The translations under genes and the position numbers were made by a program. A stretch of DNA of 64,000 nucleotides from Lachancea thermotolerans CBS 6340 (Eukaryota > Ascomycota > Saccharomycetes > Saccharomycetales > Saccharomycetaceae), in contig NC_013078.1 in NCBI RefSeq assembly GCF_000142805.1, forward strand, positions 434,001 to 498,000. Reading direction: 5' to 3'. Under the pieces are notes generated by a model. That model was given only the letters and a program-made list of their open reading frames with translations, made no database searches and was not told where the DNA came from. Every line of letters starts with the position of its first letter. Positions within the stretch are counted from its first letter, which is position 1. Below are positions 39,754 to 49,587 of the stretch, in pieces.

Positions 39754-40109
39754 CTATTTTGTTTGTTTAAAAGGTATTTCCGCCCGATTTTCTCCGCGTG
39801 CGCGCTTACTACTGAGTCCGCCACACATCTTCTCAATCAATCGCAGCTCTGTTACTCTTTTGCTAGAGTCCCCTTGCGAGAGTGCCAAGTACTCCAACAT
39901 TGAGCTATGTGAAGCCAAACTATAGTAGGTGTCTCTATGTACATGAGTCATCCATTCTTCGGTTGTTGTTGCCTCTGTCCCCAAGCCTAAGTGCTTCTGT
40001 TTCATAGCCTGAAACAGCTGCTTCTGTCTATGTTTGTCGGACTGTAGCGTGTGTTAATAGTTAGTACTTATAGGTATGCATTTGGAGGTCGGTAGGCTTC
40101 ACATACCAT
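39754..40109 (-). CDS. YSF3: SF3b complex subunit Ysf3 (SF3B5/SF3b10), spliced with a start-codon exon
   Basis: Small core subunit of SF3b in the U2 snRNP. Exon 1 is only the ATG (40107-40109); exon 2 is 39754-40041. The joined product begins MSDKHRQKQLFQAMKQKHLG, aligning with yeast MAEKQRQLKLQKIYKQKYIG, and continues TTTEEWMTHVHRDTYYSLAS and LEYLALSQGDSSKRVTELR. Length is 96 aa, about 11 longer than S. cerevisiae (85), due to a basic C-terminal tail. It sits next to SRV2 (with the YHR127W-like gene between) and divergent from THO2, as YNL138W-A does. The S. cerevisiae gene is also spliced. Confidence 0.92.
40042..40106 (-). other. YSF3 intron
   Basis: The 65-nt intron starts GTATGT directly after the start codon and ends CTACAG. 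A perfect TACTAAC branch point lies near 40061-40067. Using an ATG 42 bp upstream gives the wrong phase and an immediate stop, so the first exon must be the ATG alone. Confidence 0.9.
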
Positions 40110-40251
40110 CTTCTAAGCGCGCTTGTATTATTTGTAACTTTTTAAGATCCATTTGAGTACTATTTATGAAGCTACTTTTTAAATGCATTTATTTTCAAAT
40201 CGGGCATATCAGACTTTTCCAAACAGCACAGCTAGCCTTCAAACGGTGATA

Positions 40252-43200
40252 ATGAGTGCATTATGCTCCCGCATAAACGCTCTTTCTAATGCTCACTCCA
40301 GCATTTTTCAAGAGGGCCTACAACTAGCTCAAATAGAAGACCAAAATTGGGAGCTGTTCACACAGGAAGTAATAAACAACTTAAAGAGCAGCAGCGACCA
40401 AGCTGACAAGAAAAACCGGGTACAATCGGTACTCTATGAAATAGTTCTTCTTAGCTCGGAAAGCAACACCCAGCGGCCTCTGGATTCCGAAAAGGTTCTT
40501 CAACTGATCAAGGACATGCATGCCGTTGAGGGCGCTAAGACGGCAAGGCTTCTAAGTTCACTAATAAACAGTTTCCCCGAAAAGTCTGAGAAGCTAGTGG
40601 AGATCATGGTGTCTCTAGATTTTATGGAGAGTGAACTGTGTACATACATCACAGACGACAAACTTTTGGAGAGGACTGCTAAATTTACGGTGAAAGAGCG
40701 AGCGCTTTTCAGGAAGAGCCTCTTGGACACGAGGTATATTATCCAGAAATACAACTTGCTGAGCGAGCATCCAATAGGCTTCTCAGAGCTGATTACCCTT
40801 TTGGTAATCGCCTACAGCGACCCAACTAGCGCTGAGCGCGCTAGGTCTTACTGGCAGGAAGCCTGCTCCATAGTCGGAAAATACTCCCTAGATCCATTGC
40901 GCGCTCTGGATGTTATTCTTATGGTTTCTTCGCGTTACATCACCAAAGGTTACCCATTCCTCCTAGAGTTTCTTAAAGAGTCCGATTACTGGCCGGCAAC
41001 GGAAGCAAATCACACTTCATTCGATAATTTACATATTGGGGGAAACATGACAGCATCTCAACTTCTGAGCATGCATCTAAATGACACAAAGGTGGATGTC
41101 ACCTTTTATGATATGACCTGCCTGTTGGTTAGAGCAAACTTCGTATCTTTTTCGTCTATTTTTGAGAACTTGGGGCCTAACGAAGACCAAATACAAAAGT
41201 TCGCGGATCAATACTTCTCAGATATGGAAGAAGATAGTATGAAAGGCGTATTAAATCCTTTAGCTATGGCAGCCGCTTTGGTTGACGACAGCGAAGAGAG
41301 CGAGAATCCCGCTCCGGCCGATTCTCAAAAGGAGAGTGATCAAGAAGAGGAGCTTTCTGATGAGGAAAAACAAGCTCGAAAAATGAGAGAGCAAGAAGAA
41401 ATATTGGGAAGTGGCAAGATGTTCTTCATGCAAAGGCTCTTGGCCCATGGAATTTTTACCCCATTTTTCTCTGCATTTGGCAGGTACCAACGGTTTCTCT
41501 TAACAAGCCCTGAACTACTGAAGCTCTACTTAAAGCTATTCGATCACATTATAACGCCCATCTATGAGACAACTGCTTTCTTCAATTCAGCAAAACAAAG
41601 TACCGCAGGGAAACAGAATTTCTCTGCAACGCATACAGCTCTTCCTCCCTTCGATAAGAAGAATAGTTCAGAATTTTATTTTAGCGGCCGCATGCAAGAG
41701 CTTCCTCAAGTCAATAATGTCGAGCAGCTTATCAAAGTGTCTCATGAATGGTTAAGTATCTTGGGACCTCATGTTGCCTATGATCCTGTAATCGTTTCCA
41801 AGTTGTGCAGGATAGGATTGAAAGACATTGAAAGGAGTTCCAGGAATCCTGACACTCTTTCCATATGGCTCGATTTTACCAGGAAGTTTATCTTTGTCTC
41901 GCTGCCGCTGCTCACGGATAATCTTGTTGTAATCAACGAGGTTTTTGTCCTGCTCCAAAGTTTTGACTTTGAGAAAAGGTACTTCCTTTACAATGAAATG
42001 ATATCGAAAACATCGCAAGATAACGTTTTTGTTAAGGCTAAGTGGAACGAATCTTCGCGAGAGGCCAAAAGTGCTCTCAAGTCTTTGAGTAATGACAATA
42101 TCGGCGAAAAAGGGAGGTTTGTCGCTAAACTCATTTCAAAAAACCCTCTCAGTACATTAGAGCCCGTAATGAACCAACTGGAAAACTACGATAAAGTATC
42201 GGATCTAGTGGTCGAAACATCATTGTACTATAGTCCCTACGCATACGATGTCTTGCAATATGCTATTATACTGAGATTAGCTTCTGGAAGGCAAGCTTTA
42301 CAAGAAAACGGCGTTTATGTTACTATGTGGGTCCAAAGGCTAGCATTCTTCATAGCAAGCCTTGCAAAGCATTCTCCTAAAATGGATATTGGGAACATCA
42401 TTCAGCTTGTGGTGAAAAAACTTCACAAGGGCGACATGGTAGGCGTCACAGTGATCAAGGAATTGACCTCGAGAGTGAGCGGGGTCAAATCAATTAATGA
42501 TCTAAGTCCAAAACAACTTGTGATGCTCAACTCTGGACAGCCTCTCCAAGAGTCGGCTAGATCAATTATAAGGGACACGAGAGGCGAGAATAAGGGCCCT
42601 GCATTAAGACTACTGAGTGTCTTCATAAAACAACAATCTCTATCTGAAGTTATCATTCTGCTTTACAGAATGCAAAGCTCTATGGTCGACACAGACCTTC
42701 ATTATAAGGTCCTTTCCTCAAGGATCGACGAAATCAGCCTTTTACTGTGGTCGTTTATTGACATGAGCAAATACTTTCTTGGCTTCGAAAAGTTTTCTAG
42801 GAACATTGCATCTTTCGACCAACTGGTTAACCATTACGGCGTTTCTATCGAGTGGGCGTTTCTCATATGGAGGGACCACTATGATACCTGCGCAAGCGAA
42901 GGAACGGAAGCTGAAAGAGAGTTCCGCGAGACAATCGAAAAACCCAATTTCGTACCTACTGAGTTTCAGAATGGCTCACGCACTCTATTTACAGATTTTT
43001 GGAGGCTATCGCTTTACGACTTATGCTTTGAAAAGGATCTTTATGACGAAGAAAAACATCAGCTTGAAAGGTCGATGCAGCAGCTTAAGCTTGGCAAGAA
43101 AAAGCGCGAAATTTCAAAAATGTTAGAAAATGTCATGTCGAGTAGAATCGCGCATCAAAGGGCCCATAACAAATGCGTAGAACGGCTCAGAGGACAACCT

Positions 43201-45222
43201 ATGGACATTGAACAATTAAAAGCACCCGAGGTACTGAAACCATTTCTACAGTACTGCTTAATTCCCAGGGTACTTTTCTCTCCATCTGACGCATTGTATG
43301 CCGTCAGCTTTCTTTGGGAGGCTTTCGCCTCTTCGGGCTCATTAGATGTATTTGAAAACATGGTCAGCGCTCGAATACTCAATGCGCTGCTTTTCTCTTC
43401 CACAAGCTTGGAAGCGAGCAACTTGGGGCTTTTCTTCGCTACATTGCTGGAGAAGTTTGAAATCTTGAGAAAATCAAATAAACTCTCTAATGATGACCTC
43501 AAAAGGATATATGTCATACAAACTATCATTGTGGATGATGTGATTGATTTGATTTCAGAGAAAAACTACATGTCCATTCGAAACGGTATTGAATTTATGA
43601 AGTACCTTTCAACTGTTTTTCCCGTTGTTAAAGTTCATATATTGCAAGTGATTCAAGCAATTGAAAAGCTAATTTCAATTGATGAAAGAGAAGACATCCA
43701 GCTGCCAAGCAATGCGCTAATCGGGCATTTAAAGGCACGCCTAAAAGACTCCTTGAAACTCGAAGATTTCTACCAGATGAGTGAAGAAGATAAAAAAATT
43801 TACCGTGTAGATGAAAAAGAGGAAATTGCACAATATGAGCGTGCAATACTTGAGGAGCAGGAAGAAGCTAAATTAAAGCAGATCTCTGAGAGGGAAATTG
43901 AAGATAGTAAAAAAAGCATGAATGAACAGAGGTTGAAAGTTGACGATGATGAACACAGTCGAACAGCCTACGGTGCACGAATCCGTAAAGAGCCCTTGTT
44001 GCCAATGCACGAAGTTTTGAATGAAATGACAGATGTTTTAAAATGCTTGGAGACGACTGGTACAAGTTATTTGAATCGTCATATAAGGAATAGGTCCGTT
44101 TTGACGGAACTGAGGCAGATTGAACAAGGTACCGCCCGAAGACCTAGGGAATACAAAGCCCGTTTAGCTGAGTTGTTCGAGGCATATTTCATGAATCTTA
44201 CAAGCTCTCCTAATAACGAGAAGTTCAAGCAATGCTTAAATGATGTTATCAAAGCTTGCAGGTCAATTACGAACCCGCACACAATAGAGAAGTCTCAGCC
44301 CGGCAGGCGACAGCCAGCAATCGCGTATGATGACGAAGCTGTGCCAAGAGCGCAAGCTTCAAAGCGAGCAGGGGCCAAAGCCACCACCGAAGAAACAAAA
44401 CGGACATCGCGTTACGAAGGTTCCACAGAGACCAAACTTCAAAAGACCATCTCGAGACCTCATCAAAGCGAGAAAGAACCTCAAGATGATAATTCTGGAT
44501 CCAACGCTCAACGAGGAGCTAGAAGTCAAAACTCGGGGCCCAGCAATCGTACTGGGTCGAGATACGATCCGACTTCGTCTTCAAGACCACAAGATAACGG
44601 CATACAGAAGAAAGCGCAATCGCCAATACTGCGAGGGCACTCACAAAACGCTAACCCAGTCGATAGAGGAGTACCTAGGAGCAACGCTCCTGTTGCAAGG
44701 GGTAAAGTTTCTTCCGCTAGAGGAACTCCAGGTTCTGCCACTAGCGAGAAGGAGCTATCTTCGAGGAATGCGCCCCCATTAGATGACAGAGCTCGACCTC
44801 TTAAATTTCAAAGTTCTGAAAAACCAACACCTAAGCCTGCTGCTTCTTTTGGAAGCAGATATGAAGCCTCGCCTAATCAGATTCAAATTGGTGAAAGACG
44901 GAAAATTGGTGGCTCAAACCAAGAGGTCATCAAACGTTCCAGAGATGAAAGCCCTTCTAGTTACCCATCAAAGAGAGCTAGACAGGAGTCTGACCAGGGT
45001 CGCGATAAATTCGAGGGCCGCTCATTTGGAAGACGAGACACTAACTACAGAGATCGTTATTCAGGGAAGCAAAATGATGCTACTAGTGAAAGGCGCACAG
45101 ACAAATACTCAAGTACTCTGTCTTCGAGATTAAGAGGGCAAGACTATCGGCAAAACAAGGCTAACCAAACAAACCAAGGTGGCCAAACACCAAAAGCTCC
45201 TGAAAGCAGGTACAGGAAATAG
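40252..45222 (+). CDS. THO2: THO complex subunit Tho2
   Basis: Largest subunit of THO, which couples transcription to mRNA export and limits R-loops. The protein has 1656 aa from the ATG at 40252 (S. cerevisiae 1597); an ATG at 40183 would add 23 residues, but MSALCSRINALSNAH matches the yeast start. Conserved stretches include KYSLDPLRALDVILMVSSRY, NPLAMAAALVDDSEE, VMLNSGQPLQESARSIIRD, LIPRVLFSPSDALYAVSFLW, EKNYMSIRNGIEFMKYLSTV and LPSNALIGHLKARLKDSLKL. The last 300 residues are disordered, rich in Ser, Arg and Gln, and likely bind nucleic acid. INN1 follows on the same strand. Confidence 0.97.
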   Translation: MSALCSRINALSNAHSSIFQEGLQLAQIEDQNWELFTQEVINNLKSSSDQADKKNRVQSVLYEIVLLSSESNTQRPLDSEKVLQLIKDMHAVEGAKTARLLSSLINSFPEKSEKLVEIMVSLDFMESELCTYITDDKLLERTAKFTVKERALFRKSLLDTRYIIQKYNLLSEHPIGFSELITLLVIAYSDPTSAERARSYWQEACSIVGKYSLDPLRALDVILMVSSRYITKGYPFLLEFLKESDYWPATEANHTSFDNLHIGGNMTASQLLSMHLNDTKVDVTFYDMTCLLVRANFVSFSSIFENLGPNEDQIQKFADQYFSDMEEDSMKGVLNPLAMAAALVDDSEESENPAPADSQKESDQEEELSDEEKQARKMREQEEILGSGKMFFMQRLLAHGIFTPFFSAFGRYQRFLLTSPELLKLYLKLFDHIITPIYETTAFFNSAKQSTAGKQNFSATHTALPPFDKKNSSEFYFSGRMQELPQVNNVEQLIKVSHEWLSILGPHVAYDPVIVSKLCRIGLKDIERSSRNPDTLSIWLDFTRKFIFVSLPLLTDNLVVINEVFVLLQSFDFEKRYFLYNEMISKTSQDNVFVKAKWNESSREAKSALKSLSNDNIGEKGRFVAKLISKNPLSTLEPVMNQLENYDKVSDLVVETSLYYSPYAYDVLQYAIILRLASGRQALQENGVYVTMWVQRLAFFIASLAKHSPKMDIGNIIQLVVKKLHKGDMVGVTVIKELTSRVSGVKSINDLSPKQLVMLNSGQPLQESARSIIRDTRGENKGPALRLLSVFIKQQSLSEVIILLYRMQSSMVDTDLHYKVLSSRIDEISLLLWSFIDMSKYFLGFEKFSRNIASFDQLVNHYGVSIEWAFLIWRDHYDTCASEGTEAEREFRETIEKPNFVPTEFQNGSRTLFTDFWRLSLYDLCFEKDLYDEEKHQLERSMQQLKLGKKKREISKMLENVMSSRIAHQRAHNKCVERLRGQPMDIEQLKAPEVLKPFLQYCLIPRVLFSPSDALYAVSFLWEAFASSGSLDVFENMVSARILNALLFSSTSLEASNLGLFFATLLEKFEILRKSNKLSNDDLKRIYVIQTIIVDDVIDLISEKNYMSIRNGIEFMKYLSTVFPVVKVHILQVIQAIEKLISIDEREDIQLPSNALIGHLKARLKDSLKLEDFYQMSEEDKKIYRVDEKEEIAQYERAILEEQEEAKLKQISEREIEDSKKSMNEQRLKVDDDEHSRTAYGARIRKEPLLPMHEVLNEMTDVLKCLETTGTSYLNRHIRNRSVLTELRQIEQGTARRPREYKARLAELFEAYFMNLTSSPNNEKFKQCLNDVIKACRSITNPHTIEKSQPGRRQPAIAYDDEAVPRAQASKRAGAKATTEETKRTSRYEGSTETKLQKTISRPHQSEKEPQDDNSGSNAQRGARSQNSGPSNRTGSRYDPTSSSRPQDNGIQKKAQSPILRGHSQNANPVDRGVPRSNAPVARGKVSSARGTPGSATSEKELSSRNAPPLDDRARPLKFQSSEKPTPKPAASFGSRYEASPNQIQIGERRKIGGSNQEVIKRSRDESPSSYPSKRARQESDQGRDKFEGRSFGRRDTNYRDRYSGKQNDATSERRTDKYSSTLSSRLRGQDYRQNKANQTNQGGQTPKAPESRYRK

Positions 45223-45403
45223 TTTTGTTGACCATAGCATCTTACGTACTTTAGTAAATATCCACAGATCGGCAGGATCACGTGCGGCATGCCTTTATTG
45301 GCACTCAGGATTTCCAACTATCATCACGGCTAAAGCTCAAGTTCCAGTCTACCTCATCGAACAACTGAAGTTAGGGTCCTAAAGGCTTTCAAACCAGCTA
45401 AAA

Positions 45404-46567
45404 ATGTCCACAGTATCTGCTAGTGCTTTTGGAGGTGCTAATGGACTTTTGGAAGTTTACGTGAGCAGAGCAAGAGACTTACCGAATCTTAGAAAGCTTG
45501 ACAAGCAGAGCCCTTTCGTTCGATTGAGAATCTCGCACATGACAGAGACATCAGATGTTGCATTTCGAGGCGGCCAGACCCCTAAGTTTGACTACTATGC
45601 AAAATTTGACCTGACTCCAGATGTTAAGCCTGCTTTGGCGGTTGAGGTATTCGATGATAGATCACCACCTAAGTTGATTGGACAGTGCGCTGTTGACTTG
45701 ACCCCTGCACTTTACAAGGACCCAGAAGATGGGCACGACGATTGGTTCCCATTGTCTTTCGGAAGTGAAGAGGCGGGCGAAATTTACCTGGAACTTACGT
45801 TCCATCCGCTTATACCGACCTCAAGGCTGCAAAGACACAGAAATGATGGTATAAGCGCCTTCGAGGAATCCCTAGCGAGTAGGCCCCCGCCACCCTTGCC
45901 TGCTAAGCTGCCGTCTTTTCAACTTGAAAAGCGCCATGATGAAGTAACGCACAACAACACGTATTCTCATGCCTCCAACCTAAGTCAGACGTTACTTTCC
46001 GAACCCGAGAGGATCTCCTTTGGTCAAAGTGTTTCCTCGAAGAGAATGCCTAATCTGGATGTTTCCGTTGCCTCAAACAGCACTTTTGCATCGCAGGCCA
46101 CCAACGAAACACATGAAAGTCATGCCACAGTAGCAACTTCAGGAACAACGGAACCGCTGTTTGCAAAGCTGAAGCAACTCAAAGAAAAGTGGAATTCTAT
46201 AAAAAACCCCGGCAAGGATCAGCAAGACCACGATAAGAAAGTCGATCTTGAGGCATTACAGAAAGTGGTTGGGGTGGAGCCGGAGGAGTTCAATCAGGAT
46301 GAACGAGGTTTTCGAAGAGTTACCGATGTCTCAACGCAAGCTTCGAAATTAGTCACGCAGCCTCCTCTTCCTCGCTTGCCTGATCAAAGCTCTCGAAGAA
46401 CCAGTATAGAGAGTAGAGCGCTACCTACGAGTCGACCAAATTCATGCATCAATGAGACGTCTCCAAAACTCCCACCACTTCCAAGAAGCCCGTCATCAAG
46501 ACCAGATCTTAGAACGAGAACTGCACCTAATTCGCCAGTCAGGAGAAAGCCTCCACCCAAATGGTGA
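45404..46567 (+). CDS. INN1: Cytokinesis C2-domain protein Inn1
   Basis: Needed for primary septum formation at the bud neck, with Hof1, Cyk3 and Chs2. The protein has 387 aa (S. cerevisiae 409). The C2 domain fills residues 13-135 (GLLEVYVSRARDLPNLRKLD, VEVFDDRSPPKLIGQCAVDL, AGEIYLELTFHPL). The tail has PxxP motifs for SH3 partners: RPPPPLPAKLP, QPPLPRLPD, PKLPPLPRSP and RRKPPPKW at the end. Next to RPC31 it follows the order YNL152W-YNL151C. Before it, THO2 marks a break in the ancestral series relative to S. cerevisiae. Confidence 0.95.
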   Translation: MSTVSASAFGGANGLLEVYVSRARDLPNLRKLDKQSPFVRLRISHMTETSDVAFRGGQTPKFDYYAKFDLTPDVKPALAVEVFDDRSPPKLIGQCAVDLTPALYKDPEDGHDDWFPLSFGSEEAGEIYLELTFHPLIPTSRLQRHRNDGISAFEESLASRPPPPLPAKLPSFQLEKRHDEVTHNNTYSHASNLSQTLLSEPERISFGQSVSSKRMPNLDVSVASNSTFASQATNETHESHATVATSGTTEPLFAKLKQLKEKWNSIKNPGKDQQDHDKKVDLEALQKVVGVEPEEFNQDERGFRRVTDVSTQASKLVTQPPLPRLPDQSSRRTSIESRALPTSRPNSCINETSPKLPPLPRSPSSRPDLRTRTAPNSPVRRKPPPKW

Positions 46568-46875
46568 AACAGGTACGCGGCATCTAACAATCTCAACCGC
46601 GATGGGATTCTTAGATGAGGGGTGATAATGGGTAATACAAGGATAATGGGAATATGTTATAGAACACAGAAAATGCCCCCAGAGAAGAACATATGCCGTT
46701 TGTCAGGGGCCAGCGACTGCTCGTTGATGACACGACATGGAAGTTGTTCTTTCAAATTTTGATAGAGTGAAGTTAAAACACCAATTGCCACGGTGAATTG
46801 TTTATCATTTCAATGGTTCATTTAAGTAAGGCTAATGTACATAATTAATGCAAGTTTAAATGACGTCGATGAGAT
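46568..46875. other. Convergent INN1-RPC31 intergenic region
   Basis: About 300 bp between two stop codons. It is AT-rich near 46830-46860, as expected of 3' ends. I see no gene. Confidence 0.5.
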
Positions 46876-47574
46876 TTAAAATGCGGGCTCGTCGCCGTAG
46901 TCATCTTCATTTTCAGCATCGTCATCGCCGTCATCAAAGTATTTCTCAGCATTATAGTCGTCATCCTCGTCGCTGTCGCCGAAGTCGTCGTCGAGGTCCT
47001 CAGCCTCATGCGCATCGTCCTTGCCGTCTGCATTTGCTGTTTCATCTTCATCCTCCGCGAGCCCTTTCAGCTTCTCGAGCATTGACAGGCCCTCTGCATC
47101 GTCGTCTTTCGCAGAACCTGTGAATACGTCGTCTTGGCGATTCAGATTTGACAACGCAAGAAGCTTCTTCTTGTTTATACCCATAACCTGGTAAAGTTCG
47201 TCTGGGAAAAACTCCAAATGAAAAGGATGCTCGTCTATGGATACACCGATTTTGCGCTTTTTCAAATAGCGATCGGAGTATCTTTCAATTCCATCGTTGA
47301 TACCGTCTTCATCCACTAGTTGCTTTTGCTTACCAGTGCCATCAATAGTTAGCGACATAGAACCAGTGTAAAAGGGACCTTCTTTGACCGCCTTAATGAA
47401 ATTCATGTACTTCAAAGATGTGATTCGCTCTTTGCTCGTGACTAAGCCATTAACGGGAAGCGGGATCGAGGGAAGCTCTGTATTCTCATTGACTCCGACA
47501 TCACTGTAGCTCAGCCCAAAAGGTAAGTTTTTGGCAAACGAATTGCCCTCGCGCCCACCACGTTGGAAACTCAT
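46876..47574 (-). CDS. RPC31: RNA polymerase III subunit C31
   Basis: Subunit of the C82-C34-C31 initiation subcomplex of Pol III. The protein has 232 aa from the ATG at 47574 (S. cerevisiae 251). The start MSFQRGGREGNSFAKNLPFG, the segment TSLKYMNFIKAVKEGPFYTG and HPFHLEFFPDELYQVMGINK are conserved. The last 60 residues are almost all Asp and Glu, the hallmark acidic tail of C31. Upstream lie PAC-like and RRPE motifs. Confidence 0.95.
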   Translation of the reverse strand: MSFQRGGREGNSFAKNLPFGLSYSDVGVNENTELPSIPLPVNGLVTSKERITSLKYMNFIKAVKEGPFYTGSMSLTIDGTGKQKQLVDEDGINDGIERYSDRYLKKRKIGVSIDEHPFHLEFFPDELYQVMGINKKKLLALSNLNRQDDVFTGSAKDDDAEGLSMLEKLKGLAEDEDETANADGKDDAHEAEDLDDDFGDSDEDDDYNAEKYFDDGDDDAENEDDYGDEPAF

Positions 47575-47660
47575 GACTGTGCACTCAGACCTTAGGCTTA
47601 TTTGCACACAGCTACTACCACTGACTCGTTGTTAGCTCTAGCTTTTAAAGTTACTACAAG

Positions 47661-47692
47661 TCATCGCGCTGTATTTTTTCCTGGAAAAATTT
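47661..47692 (-). promoter_or_regulatory. PAC-like and RRPE motifs upstream of RPC31
   Basis: TCATCGC at 47661-47667 is the complement of GCGATGA (7 of the 8 PAC core bases), and AAAAATTT at 47685-47692 fits RRPE. They lie about 87-118 bp upstream of the RPC31 start. PAC is known from Pol I and Pol III subunit genes. Confidence 0.6.
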
Positions 47693-47756
47693 AAGATTCG
47701 TTATTTAAGACTGGCAATATATAATCAACTACAAGAAGCGACACACAGCAGCAAAC

Positions 47757-48137
47757 TCAGTCTTCCAATAGGTCTTCGATGTCTTTGTCGTCGTCCTGCG
47801 AGCCTTGTAGCTTTTCCAGCTCCTGGAGTCTTTCCTCCAATATCTTCTCTTGTCTCTTCACCCGCTTGCGCGTTTTGTTCCCCCAGCCGAACGCATTGTC
47901 TTGAATGGTCTCTTCGTCCTGTGGATCAGCAATCAGCTCTTTTTGTTTCTCTGCTGCCTTCGCCTCCTCAGACTTACGCAATTTTTGTTCTAGCTGTTTC
48001 TTAGCGAGATGCTTTTGAGTTAAATTTCTAAAGAGCAGGTATCCACCAACAATGATCACTAGTCTTATAGCATGGGCAGCGTCAATGCCAGCGAACGTAT
48101 CGTACAAGTTCTGGTATGCTCTGTCGAAGAAATCCAT
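47757..48137 (-). CDS. PGA2: ER/Golgi trafficking protein Pga2
   Basis: Small essential ER membrane protein involved in protein processing and trafficking. The protein has 126 aa (S. cerevisiae 129). It starts MDFFDRAYQNLYDTFAGIDA, with one membrane span near 24-41 (AIRLVIIVGGYLLFRNL), then a charged coiled-coil tail containing DNAFGWGNKTRKRVKRQEKI and an acidic end. Its neighbours ALF1 and RPC31 agree with YNL149C. Confidence 0.93.
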   Translation of the reverse strand: MDFFDRAYQNLYDTFAGIDAAHAIRLVIIVGGYLLFRNLTQKHLAKKQLEQKLRKSEEAKAAEKQKELIADPQDEETIQDNAFGWGNKTRKRVKRQEKILEERLQELEKLQGSQDDDKDIEDLLED

Positions 48138-48269
48138 AGTTCAACGAATTGGCTTCCGCGGGAGATATTTTAGTAAGCGTGCGATGGAGGAAGTGGTTAC
48201 TAAAAGCATCCACATTTTAATCAATACTTAACTTGGATCACGTGACATACTTACTCTAACCTTGCAAAT

Positions 48270-49013
48270 CTAAATCTCGCTATCAGAAAACTCAATATCG
48301 TCTAGAAGGGGGCTAAATTTTGCTGAGGTTTTCACAGTCGAGGGTTTGACGAAGGCACCGTATTTTGGTCGCACTGGGCCAAAAAAATAGCGCCCTTTGA
48401 AAGAGCCGTCGTTCTTTCCGACTGGTTCGTCGAACTCCACCCCACACCATATACCAGGTTCATCCATTAGCGGCGTCAACGAGCCCACGAACCTCAGCCA
48501 GCCTCTTCTCTCGGGAAGGTTTGGTGTGGAAACAGAGCATCTCTCGTTTATGGTGAGCTCTTCTGCGCGGCTTTGCTGTTCCTCGCAGTCCTTCTGGAGC
48601 CTGGCCTGATACTCTGGATTAAATTTGCCTAGCTGGAGGTCCTTTTTCCATTGAAGCACAGAGTCCTGTCTTCTTTGGTAATCTTCTTCGGGGAGGTGAT
48701 ATGTCTGCTCTGAACTTTGTTCGCCCTCCGTAAAATCGCGGGCTAGCTCATTGGCGAGAGAGGAAGCGTTAGAATCATTGACTTGAAGTTCCACAGCATT
48801 TTTTGAGAGTAGGCTTGATAGTGGCTTTTGTTCAGTTAATGGCGCATTGATAAGGAGCGAGGTTCGATCTTTGAAGATGACATTGATTTGCATATCGGAA
48901 GGCAGAACCCCTGTAATCTCAGACAGCTTGTCACACAATTGAGGCCAGCTCCATTGTGGCGATAGTTCTCGCACGATTGAGCACAGAGGTGAGGAAATCT
49001 GTATTTGCGGCAT
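48270..49013 (-). CDS. ALF1: Tubulin folding cofactor B (Alf1)
   Basis: Alpha-tubulin chaperone. The protein has 247 aa (S. cerevisiae 254). A ubiquitin-like N-terminal domain (residues 1-75) precedes a coiled-coil segment and the CAP-Gly domain near 165-230: RGWLRFVGSLTPLMDEPGIW, CGVEFDEPVGKNDGSFKGRY and FFGPVRPKYGAFVKP. The acidic C-terminus DIEFSDSEI resembles the tubulin/EB-type tail. It is divergent from LSM7, with 121 bp between start codons. Confidence 0.95.
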   Translation of the reverse strand: MPQIQISSPLCSIVRELSPQWSWPQLCDKLSEITGVLPSDMQINVIFKDRTSLLINAPLTEQKPLSSLLSKNAVELQVNDSNASSLANELARDFTEGEQSSEQTYHLPEEDYQRRQDSVLQWKKDLQLGKFNPEYQARLQKDCEEQQSRAEELTINERCSVSTPNLPERRGWLRFVGSLTPLMDEPGIWCGVEFDEPVGKNDGSFKGRYFFGPVRPKYGAFVKPSTVKTSAKFSPLLDDIEFSDSEI

Positions 49014-49134
49014 CAGCTTTTTTTTTGAGTGTTGTAGCGATGAGCACAGACAGTAATTGACTTTTTTTCAACTGAAGTGTAAAGCTGAATAAGTATATCC
49101 ACTCAAGTATAGTCGCGTGAAAAACCATCTCAAA

Positions 49135-49587
49135 ATGAGTGAAGTGGTATGTTCGTCGGCGCCTTGGATTCCGCATCTGGCGGAGCATTTGACTCAAAGC
49201 TCTATATAGCTCTCCTTCCATGATGGGCGTTCCTGTACTAACCATTTTTCGCAGGACAAACAGCAACAAAGCAAAAGAAAGTTCGAGGGACCCAAGCGGG
49301 AAGCCATAGTCAACTTGTCCAAGTATGCAGACAACAAAATCCGCGTGAAGCTTGCGGGGGGAAGACTCGTGGTTGGTGTCCTGAAGGGTTACGACCAGCT
49401 TATGAACCTGGTTTTGGACGAAACTGTGGAACACTTAAGAGACCCAGAGGACGACACAGTTATACTGGAAGGCCAAACTAGAGAGCTGGGACTTGTGGTC
49501 ATTAGAGGTACCATGCTGTTAACTTTAAGTCCTATGGACGGATCTGAAATTATAAGCAACCCACACGGGCCCGAGGAAGAATTTTAG
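49135..49587 (+). CDS. LSM7: U6 snRNA-associated Sm-like protein Lsm7 (spliced)
   Basis: Member of the Lsm1-7 (mRNA decay) and Lsm2-8 (U6 snRNP) rings. Exon 1 (49135-49146) encodes MSEV and exon 2 (49255-49587) continues DKQQQSKRKFEGPKREAIVN. The product has 114 aa (S. cerevisiae 115). The Sm1 motif NKIRVKLAGGRLVVGVLKGY with DQLMNLVLD and the Sm2 motif LGLVVIRGTMLLTL are clear. S. cerevisiae LSM7 also has an intron after a very short first exon. Confidence 0.96.
49147..49254 (+). other. LSM7 intron
   Basis: The 108-nt intron has donor GTATGT, a perfect TACTAAC branch point at 49236-49242 and acceptor TTTTTCGCAG. The branch-to-acceptor distance is very short, typical of this yeast group. Confidence 0.93.

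Noticed and set aside
40140-40152. Upstream ATG as the start of YSF3 exon 1
   Set aside because: The phase is wrong: after splicing it reaches a stop within a few codons and the product would not match Ysf3.
46845-47123. Met/Thr-rich and His/Arg-rich frames over the RPC31 tail
   Set aside because: They are other-frame readings of the Asp/Glu codon repeats of RPC31.
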